From contig JAVTVX010000013.1 in NCBI GenBank assembly GCA_033439265.1, positions 5,668,501 through 5,732,500 on the forward strand: DNA of 64,000 nt, read 5' to 3'. Origin of the DNA: Dillenia suffruticosa (Eukaryota > Streptophyta > Magnoliopsida > Dilleniales > Dilleniaceae). The translations under genes were made by a program, and so were the position numbers. Under the pieces are notes generated by a model. That model ran no database searches. It worked only from the letters and a program-made list of their open reading frames with translations, and was not told where the DNA came from. Of this stretch, positions 15,334-27,890 are shown piece by piece (position 1 is the stretch's first letter; each line of letters starts with the position of its first letter).

Positions 15334-18084
15334 ATGGTTTGGTTTCAGTGCGAGGACTGCGGGGAGAACCTCAAGAAACCAAAGTTAGCGAATCACTTCC
15401 GAATTTGCTATGCTTCTAAGGTCGCGAATCTTTTTCTTGTGAAATTCTCTCTCTCTCTCTCTCTCTCTCACTATGACTCCTTTATGTTGATGTAGTTATC
15501 GTGCATAGATTGCGGAGAAACCTTTGGGCAACAGAATGTTCAAGGACATAACCAATGCATCACCGAAGCGGTACATTTCTCTCCATTAAAATTCAATGAT
15601 TTTTTAAGTATATATCTTATATTTATGTTTCGCGATTTAGTACTAATTCGATTTATAGTTTACTAAGTACAATGTTTAGTATGACAGATTTGTGAACGGA
15701 TTATAACATAGCTCATTCAATTTGTTGGACTGAGATGAAAACAAGCCAAGCTTGAACATGTGTTCAGGCTTGTGTGGAACTTGGCTTGACTTGTTCAGCT
15801 AGTCAAACCGACAGAATTTGATATGCTTTTTGGGCTCCTGTACGGATGAGTTTTTAGGGCCAGCTTGACTAATTTGCAGTCCTAGTACTTAGCAGTTAAT
15901 ATGCGAAATCAATCACCCATACATTTTGTTTTTCTAATCTAATGATTTGATTACAAGCCCGCAGCATTTTCCTTGTGAATTATTTCTGTATAATGTGCTG
16001 TTGAGGGTCTTGATGTTTCTTGTTTATTGATGCTTGTGTATGTGGTTGCGACTTAGATATGAGCCAGATGGACGCTGGTGATTGAAAGTCTTAAGAGGAT
16101 ATTGGATCAATTGACTATGACAACCTTTGTTTTTCTGTTATGGCATTCAAGCTTGCAGTATTTTCCTTGTGAATATATTGTCTCGCAGTTTAGTTTACTG
16201 GGTCATTTTGGTATAATCTGTTGTTGAGTTTCTTGGTGTAATGGCTAGTGAAAGAATTTGGGGGGTCACCTTACTATGAATTATTAACTCCCTTGATATC
16301 CATTGATAGTTGATACCCAGTATAGTGAAGTAATTTTTCATTTTAAAAGTTCAGGAAAAATATGGGCCAAAGGGTCAAGGTAAAGCTTCAAATGCAAAAC
16401 TGAAGCCTGGCAATGATTCTAAGCAAAAGCCAGAGGTTGATATAAATGTTGGGTTATCAGAACGTCCTCCATGGTTTTGCAGGTGAGTTTAGATTGATTA
16501 AAGGTTCCTGAGTTTTAAGATTTTGCTTCTATATTTCAAAATCAGAGTTAACATTCGAAATTCCTTGTTATTTTGATGTCGTTTATATTTGCTGTGGTGT
16601 TGACTGTTGGTTCCTTATAAGTGCAAGCAGGCCTAACTTTTGTAGGATTGGAACCTAAATTCTTGAGTTGTTTTCCTGAATTTAATTAATAGTTCCACGA
16701 GTGTTGCAGTATTGACAAGTTACTGCTTTCTTCTCTTTATTATATGCTTGTGTTTCCTAGTTGCTTGGTAGCATGGCCACTTACTACAGCAAAGCTTGCT
16801 GTTTACCGTTCAATGTGTGCTCAAAAATCAAGGAGAGGAAGAAATAGTTAGACAATGATAATTTCACCACTGATTTGATTAGAAATTCTGAGGTCTTAGG
16901 GAGATATTTGTTTGCCTGGTAGAAAGTGACTGCATGGTTTTATTTTCCTTTAAGAAGATAGTTTCTATCTCTCTCTCTCTCCCTCTCTCTCTCTCTCTCT
17001 CAATTTGTTGTTTTCATGAATGGATCTGAATATACTATCTTGAAATCTGAATATATGCAGTCTCTGTAATACCAATGCTACCAGTAGACAGACCCTGCTT
17101 CTCCATGCTGAGGGAAAGAAGCACAGGGCAAAAGCCCGTGCTTACCATGCTGCTAACCAACCTCCAAGGGTAGCTGAAGAATCTGCCCCAAGTGCAGAGT
17201 TGTCAAATGGGAACACTGCAGCAGCAGACTTGGCTAGTGGTAATGGTGTAGGAGAGTCAAAAGAGCAAGATCCACCAAAAGCTCCTCCCTCAACCATGAG
17301 CTTAGAAGGTGAAAATATAAGTTCCTCAAAGAAAAAGAGAAAGCTTGAGGTTTCTGTAAATGGAGGAACTGTTAAGAATACGGAGGTGGATGTGTCTGGA
17401 GAACTGGGCAATGGAGAAGTGATTCAGGTTGAAACAGCTGAAGCAGATCAGTTCAAGAAAGCTAAAATGTGCAAATCCAAGGATGATAAAAGAAAAGTAA
17501 AATTGAAGAAGCTGATTGCTTCGGTTTTGAAATCTGTAAGTCTTCTTAAGCTTACACCTTTCAGCACTATCAGAGTTGTTTCACTGGCAAATGCTTTCTC
17601 ATATGTGGCCACACTTGCACGTGATTGATGAAAGCATGTATAACTTGACCTTGATGAAAAGAGATAAAACCCTCTTATTATATGCTTGGACATGGTTTTG
17701 TTATGCATACTAACTATTCCGCACCATGGAGCCTTTTTTTTTTGACATATATTATGTTGTATATATTTCTATGGTCCTTATGCTTTCCGGTGTCATGATT
17801 TGCTTGCTTTGTTCTGCTCATACAATAGACACCAGAGGGAGTCTTGAAGGTGAAGAAGTTGAGAAAGCATGTTTTGAAGGCTCTTCAAGAATCAGGCGTC
17901 AATGAAGATGAGAAGATTCTTGCCGAAAAAATTGAACACAAGGTGAAACTGCTTTTTTTTTTCTTTAATCTTCCCTCAATGCAATCCTTGCTGATGATTT
18001 GTATCTTCTTGTGATCTGCAGATCAATTCAAGCTCAAAATTTAAGGTTGAGAATAAGTATGTTAGTCTGGTAGTGAAACCCTAA
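15334..18084 (+). CDS. LYAR-type zinc-finger nucleolar protein (UBA1c-like)
   Basis: Six exons: 15334-15420, 15496-15570, 16355-16482, 17061-17535, 17829-17942 and 18022-18084; 942 nt, 313 aa, all phases consistent. Two tandem C2HC LYAR fingers open the protein (C6, C9, H21, C25 and C32, C35, H47, C50). A U1-like C2H2 finger follows (C96, C99, H112, H118, then a basic KKHRAKAR). The middle is acidic and low-complexity with a basic nuclear-localisation stretch at residues 187-192 (KKKRKL). The last 90 residues are a Lys-rich conserved tail ([12 protein letters not shown] ... [12 protein letters not shown]). Animal and yeast LYAR proteins act in the nucleolus in pre-rRNA processing; the plant relatives are annotated as UBP1-associated protein 1C. 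RNA binding and a ribosome-biogenesis role are inferred from the family and the promoter. Confidence 0.92.
15446..15469 (+). repeat. (CT)n tract in LYAR-type gene intron 1
   Basis: Twelve CT units in the 75-bp first intron, just upstream of its acceptor, serving as an exaggerated polypyrimidine tract. A similar tract lies at 16969-17001 in intron 3. Confidence 0.85.
16969..17001 (+). repeat. (CT)n tract in LYAR-type gene intron 3
   Basis: Interrupted CT dinucleotide run about 60 bp before the exon 4 acceptor at 17060. Confidence 0.85.
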
Positions 18085-18805
18085 GAATGAATTTTGTGGG
18101 AGAGATGGGAATTTCCCCTCCTCTTGGTCAACAAGTATGGTGATAACTTACCGGTGGAAACCATCTTTACCTATACCCGTTTGGTCAAATTTTGTATCAG
18201 CCAAACTCATTTTTGTATTTTGGCTTTGGAAGCCGTGAGCTAGGAATACAGAAATTTATAGATACTTTTCTCTCCTTTTTGATAGCTGGGGAAGCTTTGT
18301 GAGAACTGTGTTGTCACTTTGTAATTGAGATTGTCTTCTGGGCATGGAACTCGTATCTTTTAGTATGTTTTGATCATTGTCATATTTTTTATGAAAACCA
18401 TGTTGCTCTAGTCTTCTGGATTTGATTTCGTTCACTCTAGGATTTCTAATGGCTTTGATGGCATAACATCTTGAATCCTGATATTCATCACAGATTTTGA
18501 TGTCTGATAAAAAAATTTATATTTCAAGACTTCTGGTTTTGCAGCAATCAGCATATGGTTTTACAAACGAATTCCCCATTAATGCATCGAGGGGTTTATA
18601 TTACACTGTACACTGTTCGTATTGTGCATATCATGCATGCTGGATATATATTTCTGATGGCATTTTGCCATATAGCTTTGTTATGCCATGAATAAAATGC
18701 TATGAAAACCGTCACATGCTGGCACCAATCCTGTAAAATTCGAGTGTGCCTCCTGGAGGCGCCTCTGAAGATGATGAAAAGAATTTGACTTTGAACGAGA
18801 AGAAC

Positions 18806-19935
18806 CTAAAATAGGAGAATAGCCACTACGATCAACACTATCAAGGAACATGCCATTGCCTGCAACAAAATTTGAATATAAGCTTGTAAAAGGATAGAAA
18901 CAGGAGAAAAATAATGACATTTAACAAGCAACGCAGCAGAGAGGCAACATACAGCAATTGCAGAAGCAGCAAGGCCAGCTCGCTCCCTTGCATCTTTACG
19001 ATAGTAGTTTCCAAAATAAAGAAAAGTTGCATAGAACCACATCAAAGGGAAGGCAAATCCTAAAAGAAAACTGGAAGCAAACAAGATGACAATCAGAAAG
19101 GCCAATGTAAGGTATGACATATTTAGAATTAAATAAAGAATACTCACGAAAACCACCCTATCCCACAGCCAAAGCATGGAAGAGGTCTGTCATAAATTCC
19201 CAGTTGTGAATCTTCTGTATCTTTGATAAGGGTGTACTTGCCTTTGTCATGGTCTTCAGGATCTATGACTTGCCCTAAAATGACCGATGATCTGTTAGAA
19301 TAACCCTATAAAAGATTTCTGCACTTTTGATTTTGACAAGAAGTAAAATAACCGCATTACACTCCTTCCAGGATGAGATAGTAATAACATGTTCTGATTC
19401 AAAACATCCTCTGGAGAGAAATGTGGTGCGGATTACACACGTTACGAAAAAAAAGTGCAAATTTTGAGAAGAAATTTATGCAATATCCAGGGACAAGAGA
19501 ATAAACTAGAAATTAGTTGTTAATAACCATGATAATGTTCTTGATGACTATCATAATCCCCCTTCATTCGACATCCAAACTCAGTTTTCAGTGGAATAAG
19601 ATAACATTCAGCAGTACTGAACACTTTATAATCTAGCTTGTCATAAATTCCTCGCATTATAACAAGCTAAAAAATCACCAGACAAGCGAGATATACAGGA
19701 TAGAGGCAAAAATCAACCCAAACATGATCATGTAAGAAACACAACTGGCTCACAACACAATTCATATTTTAAGAAGCACAACAAGCATGGACATGGAATT
19801 CCCTGGGTACTTTGATACCTCTAAACATTGAATAATATCGAGTGGATGGCCTCAAAAGATCAAGATGCTTGTCAGAAACTGGCTTCACCAACTCAAGGCC
19901 CTTTCTCAAACCTTCTGCATCCACAATAGTAGCAC
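18806..19935 (-). CDS. Small two-helix membrane protein, plant '60S ribosomal protein L18a-like' family (first exon unresolved)
   Basis: Four coding exons on the minus strand: 19935-19819, 19274-19148, 19070-18953 and 18859-18806, stop TAG at 18808-18806. Phases 1, 1 and 0 join to give 137-138 residues from ATIVDAEGLRKGLELVKPVS to VVAILLF. The order is a soluble N-terminal part with RPSTRYYSMFRG, then DRPLPCFGCGIGWFSFLLGF with one membrane helix, a basic loop FGNYYRKDARERAGLAAS, and a second helix at the C-terminus. This matches the plant family that databases call L18a-like. It is a membrane protein, not a ribosomal subunit, and its function is unknown. The first acceptor leaves one missing base of a Gly-type codon, so a very short first coding exon lies upstream between 19936 and about 22560. 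I could not place it with confidence. Confidence 0.85.
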
Positions 19936-22568
19936 CTATAAAACCAATAACAAGTTCTTAATTAGGACGTAACTTGGTTAATTCTTGCAAATCTACTCAC
20001 TGCTATCACCTCGTGGAGTTAATATATATAGGAAAGTGTATAAAGCCTGATAGAAGACAATACTGTCAAGACATTTAACAAATAGGATGCCTCAAATTCA
20101 GTCACAAATGTCACTATTGCTTTGAACCAGTAAAAATGTATTCCATCCAAATAATTATGTATAAAGAGAAACACCATATGCCTCTAAAACAGAGGCAACC
20201 ACAGTTTTGCTTGGTCGCTAATTTTAGAAAGTTCACATCCTCACTCAGTAATAAAACTATGTTCTGGTACTCATAGTCTTACCAACATTGTTATTTTGGA
20301 AGCCAAAAATAGCAGATGCAACCACGGGAATTTCGCATGATAAAACTAAAAACAACAGCAACTAGAGCTCATAGTTTAGGTTTGCATTGGCATGATAGAC
20401 CAGATAACAAGGCCTGTAGAAGATATGCATGCATTAGACTAAAGCAAAAAGGTTATTCAATTTTTTTTTGGTTCCATTCATCACAAATTGGCATCAGAAT
20501 TGCATGATCACTTTGTATATAAAAGGCATTAAGCAGGTTCTCTCTTAGACCTGGATTCTGAACTTGGTTGAAGTGCAAGCTAGCACTACCTGCGCTCAAA
20601 GTCTCTTAATGTCGGGTTTAGATATTCTCATTTATCTTGGAAAATATTTGAATTCAAAATCTTTCACAATATAAGTGCAAGGAAGTGATATTTTCCAATA
20701 AAATAGTGACTGAATAATTATTAAACTAGCAAAATTAAGATTTTGTTCTTTTCATAGTAACCAAAGGTCAGGGATTTGATAAGTTGCTCATTCTAAAATA
20801 ATGAATTGGAAATTTAATTCCTTCCATGAAAATAAAAAAGATATGGGACTCCATAAACCCTTCCTTTTTCATATTCTAGAATCTTCTATCTGACATCTAA
20901 CAAAATGGTGAAACTTGAGAAATCCCCATGGTATCCAATTTAATCCCAAAATATCTTATCTTTGAAAAGGACATAACTTTAAAAATTATTATTTTCAAAA
21001 AATCGAAACATCACATATTGTATGGTTTATCAAATCCCATGCATTTAAACCCCTTCGAAAAGAATGGGACCCATGGTAGGGAAAGGGGGTGGAGGGACCT
21101 TCTTCTCATACATTAAGGATCATAGGCCATGCGATTGAAATTAAGAGTTAAGTATCAACTATGAAGATTTGCCACATCAAAAAGAATTAAATGACCTAGA
21201 ATGTAGTCCTTTCTAAATTTTATATACTAGTTGTACACTTATTCAATTCACATGAACAAAATCACATCTCCAGATAAGAAATCTCAAATATGTTGTCTAG
21301 AATATACAACATTATAATTAATCATATGCCTGTGCATGAAAATAAATAAATGAATAAATAACACCATTTTGCAATTACCAATGCCAAAACCAAGCAAGAA
21401 AAAATAAGGGAGAGTTGAGTACTCTTATCCATAGGACCTAGAGATGGCGAAACAAGTTGATCAATGTCCCCAGTTCAACTGCACACCCTCCAAACAACCT
21501 GCTCCAGAGAGAACACATTCAATTTCAGTTTCAAAATTGCCCACTCAAAACTTTAGCAGGAATTTATCTACCATGTTATTGCTGTAAAAGACCAAGGAAA
21601 CCCCAGACATATTCATTGTCATGGATTTGAATGCAAGCTCTAGGAATTCAAATGGATTGTGGTTTATGATTACAATTGCACCTTAAGCCCCTTTGACTTT
21701 CACACATTCACAACAGTGCTTAACTCAAAACAGCAGAATGCCTGTTGTTTAAGAAAAGGCAAGGCGTATATTATTGCGCACCTGAAGGGCAGTGGCCAAC
21801 TTCCTACTATTATTCATAAAATAAGGTAAAAACTAAAGCACATATCTGTAATCTCTTCCTTCGAACAACAGGCATTGTTGCATTAAGCTTCAGAGTCCAC
21901 AAGATTTCTATTTTACGAGTAAAAACAAACTGCTTTTGTGTAGCACCCTGTACATCTAGAGAGTAAATGCAATTATTTTCAATCAAATAAAAATTGGGGA
22001 AAAAAGAGCAGAAATTAAACATGTCATGAATGCTTGGCAGCACCAATCTTCCAAGTCCTTATGCTGAATACAGAAAGAACTGAATTTTCCATCACAAGGC
22101 AGTCTTTAATTGCACATCCCAAAATAACATAGGAAAATGAAAAAAAAAATGAAGTCAGTTTTGTCGATATTTAATCAAAACCCATTAACTATGTCGACAA
22201 TCTCAATCATATCACACCAAGTAACAAGAATTCACACCACCTGGAACAAAATCACCAACAACAATTACAACCCCACGTCAAAATTAACAACAAAGGACTA
22301 ATCATATGGGGAAAGATCTCTAGAAAAAGCAAATTAAAGAAATGGGTATTAGGTAAAAGTGCTTGCCTCGAAGAGCGGAAACTGAGAACAAGTTCTTTCT
22401 AACGATCCACAGTTTTCTTCTCTCAGATCAGAGAGTGAGAGAGAAGACAAAAGGGTTTCTGGTTGATAGGAGAAAGGGAAATTATTTAGAGAACACGCAA
22501 CGCTCCCTCCTTCCACATCAAACGACTACAGGGGAAGGCAGTGAAAATGGACTCTTCCACTCTCTTTC
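19936..22568 (-). other. Probable first intron(s) and 5' UTR of the L18a-like gene
   Basis: No other gene is visible here. The natural 5' UTR candidate on the minus strand is about 22560-22369, a pyrimidine-rich leader ending CTTCGAG at 22369, followed by GCAAGC. That would be a GC-type splice donor. A weak ATGG/GT option sits at about 21069-21073 and would supply the right phase, but its donor is poor. Transcript data would decide. The rest is AT-rich without transposon ends that I can recognise. Confidence 0.4.
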
Positions 22569-23751
22569 TTTCCCGTTTTCTTTTTCACTTTCAAGTTTCT
22601 ATTTTTTAATTTCCCATCATCAGTATATCCTCGTAACCCTTTTAGTTGATTATTTTAAATAGCATTTATCCTCTCCTGTGGAAAATCACTTCTGTCGACT
22701 CGTTCTCATTGGCTGTGCTATTTAAAAGTCATCTTCAAAATTTATTAATACTTAACACCTTTTATGTATACACAGTTTTGTTTGTATTTTAGGTGTATTG
22801 CCGACTTTTGGCCGGCAATTATTCCACCATTTAACTTATGTGTCCATAGACAAAATTAGAGCTTGACTCTTCAATCTATTTCAATTTGCGGAATATTGCT
22901 TAAAACTTCAAGGATCGTGGGCAGGTTTATCCAATGGTCTCAAAAGCAGCCAAATTTGAGGTTTTTTAGTCTTAGGTTCAATGTTATCTTCATATCATAT
23001 AATTATATAATATTATTTTAATATGATTTAAATAATCATACTTTATAAAATTCAGATATAAAATAAAATATATGAAATTCCAATATCAGTAGAAATATGA
23101 ATATTTATTCATGTGATGGTACTCAAATCCAATGAAATGAAAAAAATAAATAAAAAAGAATGTTGTCGCCTCCTATCTATTTGAAGAGAGATTTTTTCAA
23201 GAAGGGTGATACAAAAATGGATTTCTTGTGATAATTATAAAGATGTACAAATTTCACCCAAAAAAAAAAAAAAGATGTACAAATTTTTAGTTTGTGACTT
23301 GTGGTTGAGATGTCACCATTCCTGACAGCATAACCCGCCCTAATTTTTTTTTTAAGATCTGAGGGTTCGGTTGGTGCTGTTTGCAAAACTTCAATTGAGT
23401 TCATTCACTGATTTATGAGCAATAACTTTTTAGTTAAAATAAAAGTTTTTAAGATGAAGCGTAAGTCTTTTAGATAGAGACCAATTATTTTTATTAAAAA
23501 AAGTATATTATATCATAATAAATTTTATTTTAAAAATATAATATACAATTTTTGTTAAACTTATTTTTAATTTTTCTAGACAAAATCTTAAAAGAAAATA
23601 CGATGTTATACCGTTATCGATTTGTTATTGTTAGATTTAATTTTTTTATTAAACTTATTTGTCTTATGTGAAAAGCATGGTATATGAATCGTTGATAATA
23701 ATTTTAAAAATTATTAAGAATTTAGAGAAAATCCGGAGAGAGAATATCAAT

Positions 23752-23946
23752 GGATAGTTGACGTAATTGATAGATCGCTGCGTCCCTTAATTAAGGTCAC
23801 TAGTTCAACTCACGACTTGAACATGAAATCGACTACGTTGAAAGACCTTTATCCCTTAAAAGGGATTTCAGTAAGATCGACTGAATTAATTGAGGTGAAA
23901 TTTTAAACATCGGATGGTGAATCAAGTCCAAGGGCTCAAAAAAAGA
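23752..23946 (+). mobile_element. tRNA-derived SINE-like element 1
   Basis: A block of about 195 bp beginning GGATAGTTGACG, with a B-box-like TAGTTCAACTC near 23800. Its tail (GAATCAAGTCCAAGGGCTC) runs into an A-rich end at about 23939. The tail resembles that of the neighbouring element at 24001-24194. No clear target duplication. Confidence 0.5.
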
Positions 23947-24000
23947 GAGAGAGAGAACCAGATGTGGCTTTAGGAAGGCGCATAAGAGACTAATAAAACT

Positions 24001-24194
24001 AACGCTTCATTGGTATAATGGGAATGGTACTAACACCTCATACCAAGAATCGAGATTCGAGTTTTGGTAATGATAAAAACAACGTTGAGAGAGCTCCCTC
24101 CTGATTGTGACCTGATAGATACTCGGTCGAGATTAGTCGGAGCAAAAATCTGAATACTTGACGGTGGACAAAGTTCAAGGATCAAAAAAAAAAA
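24001..24194 (+). mobile_element. tRNA-derived SINE-like element 2
   Basis: About 194 bp. Near the start, TGGTATAATGG at 24011-24021 fits a pol III A box, and GAGATTCGAG near 24051-24060 fits a B box. The element ends AAGTTCAAGGATC followed by a run of about 11 A residues. It lies 55 bp from a related element in the same orientation. Target duplications are not clear. Confidence 0.6.
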
Positions 24195-25261
24195 TTGTAA
24201 TAATAATAAGAGTATAAGAAAGGCCTGTATTATTTGTCACGCTGCCTATAACTTCGTTAATGGCCCAATAAAGGCCTGTGTTATTTGCCTCGGTTAGGCT
24301 TTGGGAACTGGAATTCAGGCCATCAGAACCCCAGATTGATCGTGCTGCGGTTTCGGTCCAACTCCATGAGCCACCTCTGGAGTTCTTTGACTGTAATCTT
24401 CTAGAACGAATTGGCAATCTCATTTGGAGATTCGATTGTGACCGCTTATCTCTTCTTTTAAAATTGGGTCCCTAATTCAAAAGGTTACCTATATAAGGGG
24501 TTCCCTTCATTGTGCTTGTGCTGTGGGATTGCTTGCCACAAGCGCAATACGCCAATCTTTATTTGCAGATGATGGGAAGCCTGGGTCATGGAGGTTGTTA
24601 GGAGAGGCAGGAGAACACAAAGGAGAAGAGGGAGGGACCTGCTCTGAATGGAGAAGTGTTTGGCAGCAAGGGTAAGGCTGTTTCTTCCATAGCTTTGGTA
24701 ATCAGGATCGAGGTTTCATGGTGGAAAGGTATCGTCCAAGCAATCCGCGTAATTCAAAAAATCAGGAACCTCCTTGTGTTGAAAGATATTAACTATTTTA
24801 TATTTTTCTTGATAAAGAAAACAGAAAAGATTGGCCAGCGTTGCATGTCTTTGGTGCTATTTATTTATTTGTTATGTAAAAGACATGATATATGCTTGTT
24901 GGATTTAATTTTGCAAAATCTTTTGTAAAATTAAGATAAAATCCAAAGCTTCAGAAAAAAACGAAAAAATAAACAATAAAAAACTACAAAACCTGATGTC
25001 ATAAATAAAATGGAAACGGGAATTTATCCGACCGAAGGCACACGTGTACAGACACAAGAGACTGATCTGCCCAAAACTTCAATGGCCCCGAACAGCACTA
25101 TCTCTCTCCTGCTCTCTTCAAAATATTGACATATCATCCATCACAGCCGACCTTAAGTTTTTCAGAAACCAGAGCTCACTGGATTGCCACGTGCGAGACA
25201 CATTACTAGACAATTGTGCTCAACCTCACTCCTTTTCCTGCTTTACTATATTCCCAACAAT

Positions 25262-25262
25262 T

Positions 25263-25314
<52 letters not shown>
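25262..25314 (+). repeat. (CT)n microsatellite in the CFIm25 5' leader
   Basis: About 26 CT units with one T interruption, ending some 33 bp before the start codon at 25347. This is the second gene in the window with a CT array directly upstream of its ATG. Confidence 0.95.
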
Positions 25315-25346
25315 GATTTCAAGAAATTTTGAATTGAATTGAGAGG

Positions 25347-27185
25347 ATGGAAGACGACGTCAACGGAAATGGGAATCCAAATCCAAATCACGTGATCGAC
25401 ATTTACCCTCTCAGTTATTACTACTTCGGTTCCAAGGATGTTGTTGTTCCTTCCAAGGATGAAACCTTGTCCGATCGAATTCAACGTTTCAAATCCAAGT
25501 CTCTCTCTCTCTCTCTCTCCTGGGTTTTAATTAGCCGGGTTTTCTATTTTTAATAAATTTTGTTGTTTTGTTGTAGCTATGCTGCTCATGGAATGAGGAC
25601 ATGTGTGGAAGCAGTTATGTTGGTTTGTTTACTTCTTCACTCTCTTTCTTCTCAAATTCCACTTTTTTTGGGTGCGTGTTTGGTAATTTTAGGTGGCAAT
25701 TCTATGATTTTATTAATTGTTATTTGGTACTATGTTTTTATCTGGAAAAGAAGTTGATCTTTTATTAATCTTAAGAACTTGAATAGTGTAGTATTTGGTC
25801 TTGGTTTTGCTTATTACTATGTGGGTCTGTCAAACAGATTATCATCGTAGACTACTTTGTTCCTTTGTCGAATGAATGACGAAGGAAATGGGGGGAAAAT
25901 GAGGAGAGGCCAATACGAAAATTGTGTGGATAATACATTGGAGCTGAGTGAGAACTTATGACAAGCCTCAATGGGTGAACTTCTGTATAAATTTTCAATT
26001 AACTTGGCGATGGTGTTGGGATGCCTATTTTCAATTTAAGGATTTAATTGACCGCTGGTTTAGAATGTTACCATTGTGGGTATGGTATAAATTTGAGCAA
26101 GAGTATAATTAGGTTGTGGGAATGGTTGTGTCAAGTGATTGTGAGGAGAATAGATTGTTTGATTGGTTGTAATGATTCAATGGAATGGTATGGTAATGAT
26201 AATGGAGGATGATCTAGCTATGTTGGCTGAACCACGTAAAATATTGTCGGTTTGAATGTTTGATTTACTTCCGTCTGTGTTATTTATGGTAGGAGTAATT
26301 TTTCCTCGCAATAGAATGCTCAAATTTAGTGTCGTACTTAAAGAAGGCCTTGGTGTATTGTCTAACTCTGATCAGGTTGAGTTGTTCAAACATCCTCATT
26401 TGTTGCTATTACAAGAGCGGAATTCAATCTATAAGCTCCCTGGGGGTCGAGTAAGGCCTGGTGAATCAGGTACATCACTATCTATCCAGACGCATGTTAT
26501 GGAGATTCCGGGCCTGACATTTATAAAATGGTTTTAAGTTTTCATTCAACTTGATCTATCTTTTCAGATGTCAATGGATTGAAGCGGAAGCTTTCAAGCA
26601 AGCTTTCTTGCAGTCACGATGGCCAGGAAACTGATTGGGAGGTATTTCTCCATGTCCATGATAACACTTCCCTTGCAGGATTTCTGTTCTGTTCTGTTCT
26701 GAGAAGATGCCTCATTTATCATGTTTAGGTTGGAGAATGCATTGGAATGTGGTGGAGAGCCGATTTTGAGACGTTGCAGTATCCATTCTTGCCCCCTAAT
26801 GTGAAGTGGCCTAAGGTATTTGGTTATCCCATTGTTCTTATGTATGACTTGTGCTATTTCTGACACTGAATTTATATTGTTCTTATGGCTTTATAGGAAT
26901 GCACGAAACTCTTTCTTGTAAGGTTGCCAGAGAGCAAAAGATTCACTGTACCAAAAAACCAAAAATTGCTGGCTGTTCCATTATGCCAAGTTCATGAAAG
27001 CATCAAAGTACAGAAATGTGGCGTTTTGAATTCTTTTTATTCAGAACCATAATAAACCCAAGAATATGTCGAGGTTCAATGTCTTTAATTTGCTTAATTT
27101 GTTGTATTTGTAGACATATAGGCCAATAATATCAGGAGTACCGCAACTTCTATCTAGATTTTCTTTCAACCTCGTTGAATCTTGA
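25347..27185 (+). CDS. CFIS1: Pre-mRNA cleavage factor Im 25 kDa subunit (CFIm25, NUDT21/CFIS1-like)
   Basis: Seven exons: 25347-25498, 25577-25622, 26376-26469, 26568-26641, 26729-26815, 26897-27007 and 27114-27185; 636 nt, 211 aa, phases consistent. CFIm25 is the subunit of nuclear cleavage factor I that binds UGUA elements upstream of poly(A) sites and helps choose the polyadenylation site. Visible landmarks are the N-terminal YPLSYYYFGSKD, the NYAAHGMRTCVEAVMLVELF strand region, and a degenerate Nudix box starting LPGGRVRPGES at residue 87. The catalytic REUxEE glutamates are replaced by KRKLSSKL, as in all CFIm25 proteins, so it binds RNA but does not hydrolyse nucleotides. GECIGMWWRADFETLQYP and KLLAVPLCQVHE complete the fold. 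The residues are closer to Arabidopsis CFIS1 (At4g29820) than CFIS2, from memory. Confidence 0.94.
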
Positions 27186-27845
27186 AGCTACCTTATCAGC
27201 ATTAGTGAGTAGGATATTTCTTACATGTATTGACAGTTGCTAGGATGATGTTTGGTGTGATGTGGCATATACAAAGATCACATTATTATAAGATCTCGAG
27301 ACATTTGTAAATGCTGGTGAAGAGGTAATATTTGTTGTATAAATATTGTTAGACACATTGATATGAGGCCTTTTTTGGTGGTTTCTTTCAAGTTCCCGGT
27401 TTGAATTTTTTTCTTTTTCTATTTGTGTTCACCTCCCCAGGGAGAACTCGAGTCTTGAACTGATTTGAGTATGATGAAACTCATGGCCAATCGTTGATAC
27501 TGTTGTTTTCCTTCTTTATCTTGTGGTTCTCTGTCTTTCTAGCTTAGATTGCCTGCTGATATTAATGAGAAAAAGAGTGCGTCTCTAGTAATTACCAAGA
27601 TAACATGCATAGAAATTTGTCGTGACGGGAGCAATTCAGCTTAGCCTGTCTGTCCATGCAGGGATGTTATAGTGGTGCCTAGGTGGTTTGACTATGGTTT
27701 CATAGCTGCTGTAACTTTTCCAATACCACCGGCTGCATTTTATTGACAGTTGTTGTGTGGAAATTGAGTTGGTTTTTGAAAAGCCCCATGCATTAGGATT
27801 TCAGGAAATTTTGAGCCATTGCAGACGACTAGAGATGAGATGCAC

Positions 27846-27890
<45 letters not shown>

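Larger units (their letters stand above)
22569..25340. other. Intergenic DNA with two SINE-like insertions
   Basis: AT-rich between the divergent L18a-like and CFIm25 genes. It contains two SINE-like copies (listed separately) and short ORFs without domains. A TATATAAGG stretch at about 24490-24498 is followed by a GC-richer block to about 24720 that looks transcribed-like, but no protein or structured RNA could be recognised in it. Confidence 0.5.

Noticed and set aside
18681..19177. Long open frames over the L18a-like exons read straight through introns
   Set aside because: Read-through translation gives hydrophobic chimeras. The spliced frame restores the family sequence, so introns at 19071-19147 and 18860-18952 are preferred.
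24480..24720. Possible structured RNA or small gene after a TATATAAGG
   Set aside because: No snRNA, tRNA or snoRNA box set and no protein domain. Promoter-like appearance alone is not enough.
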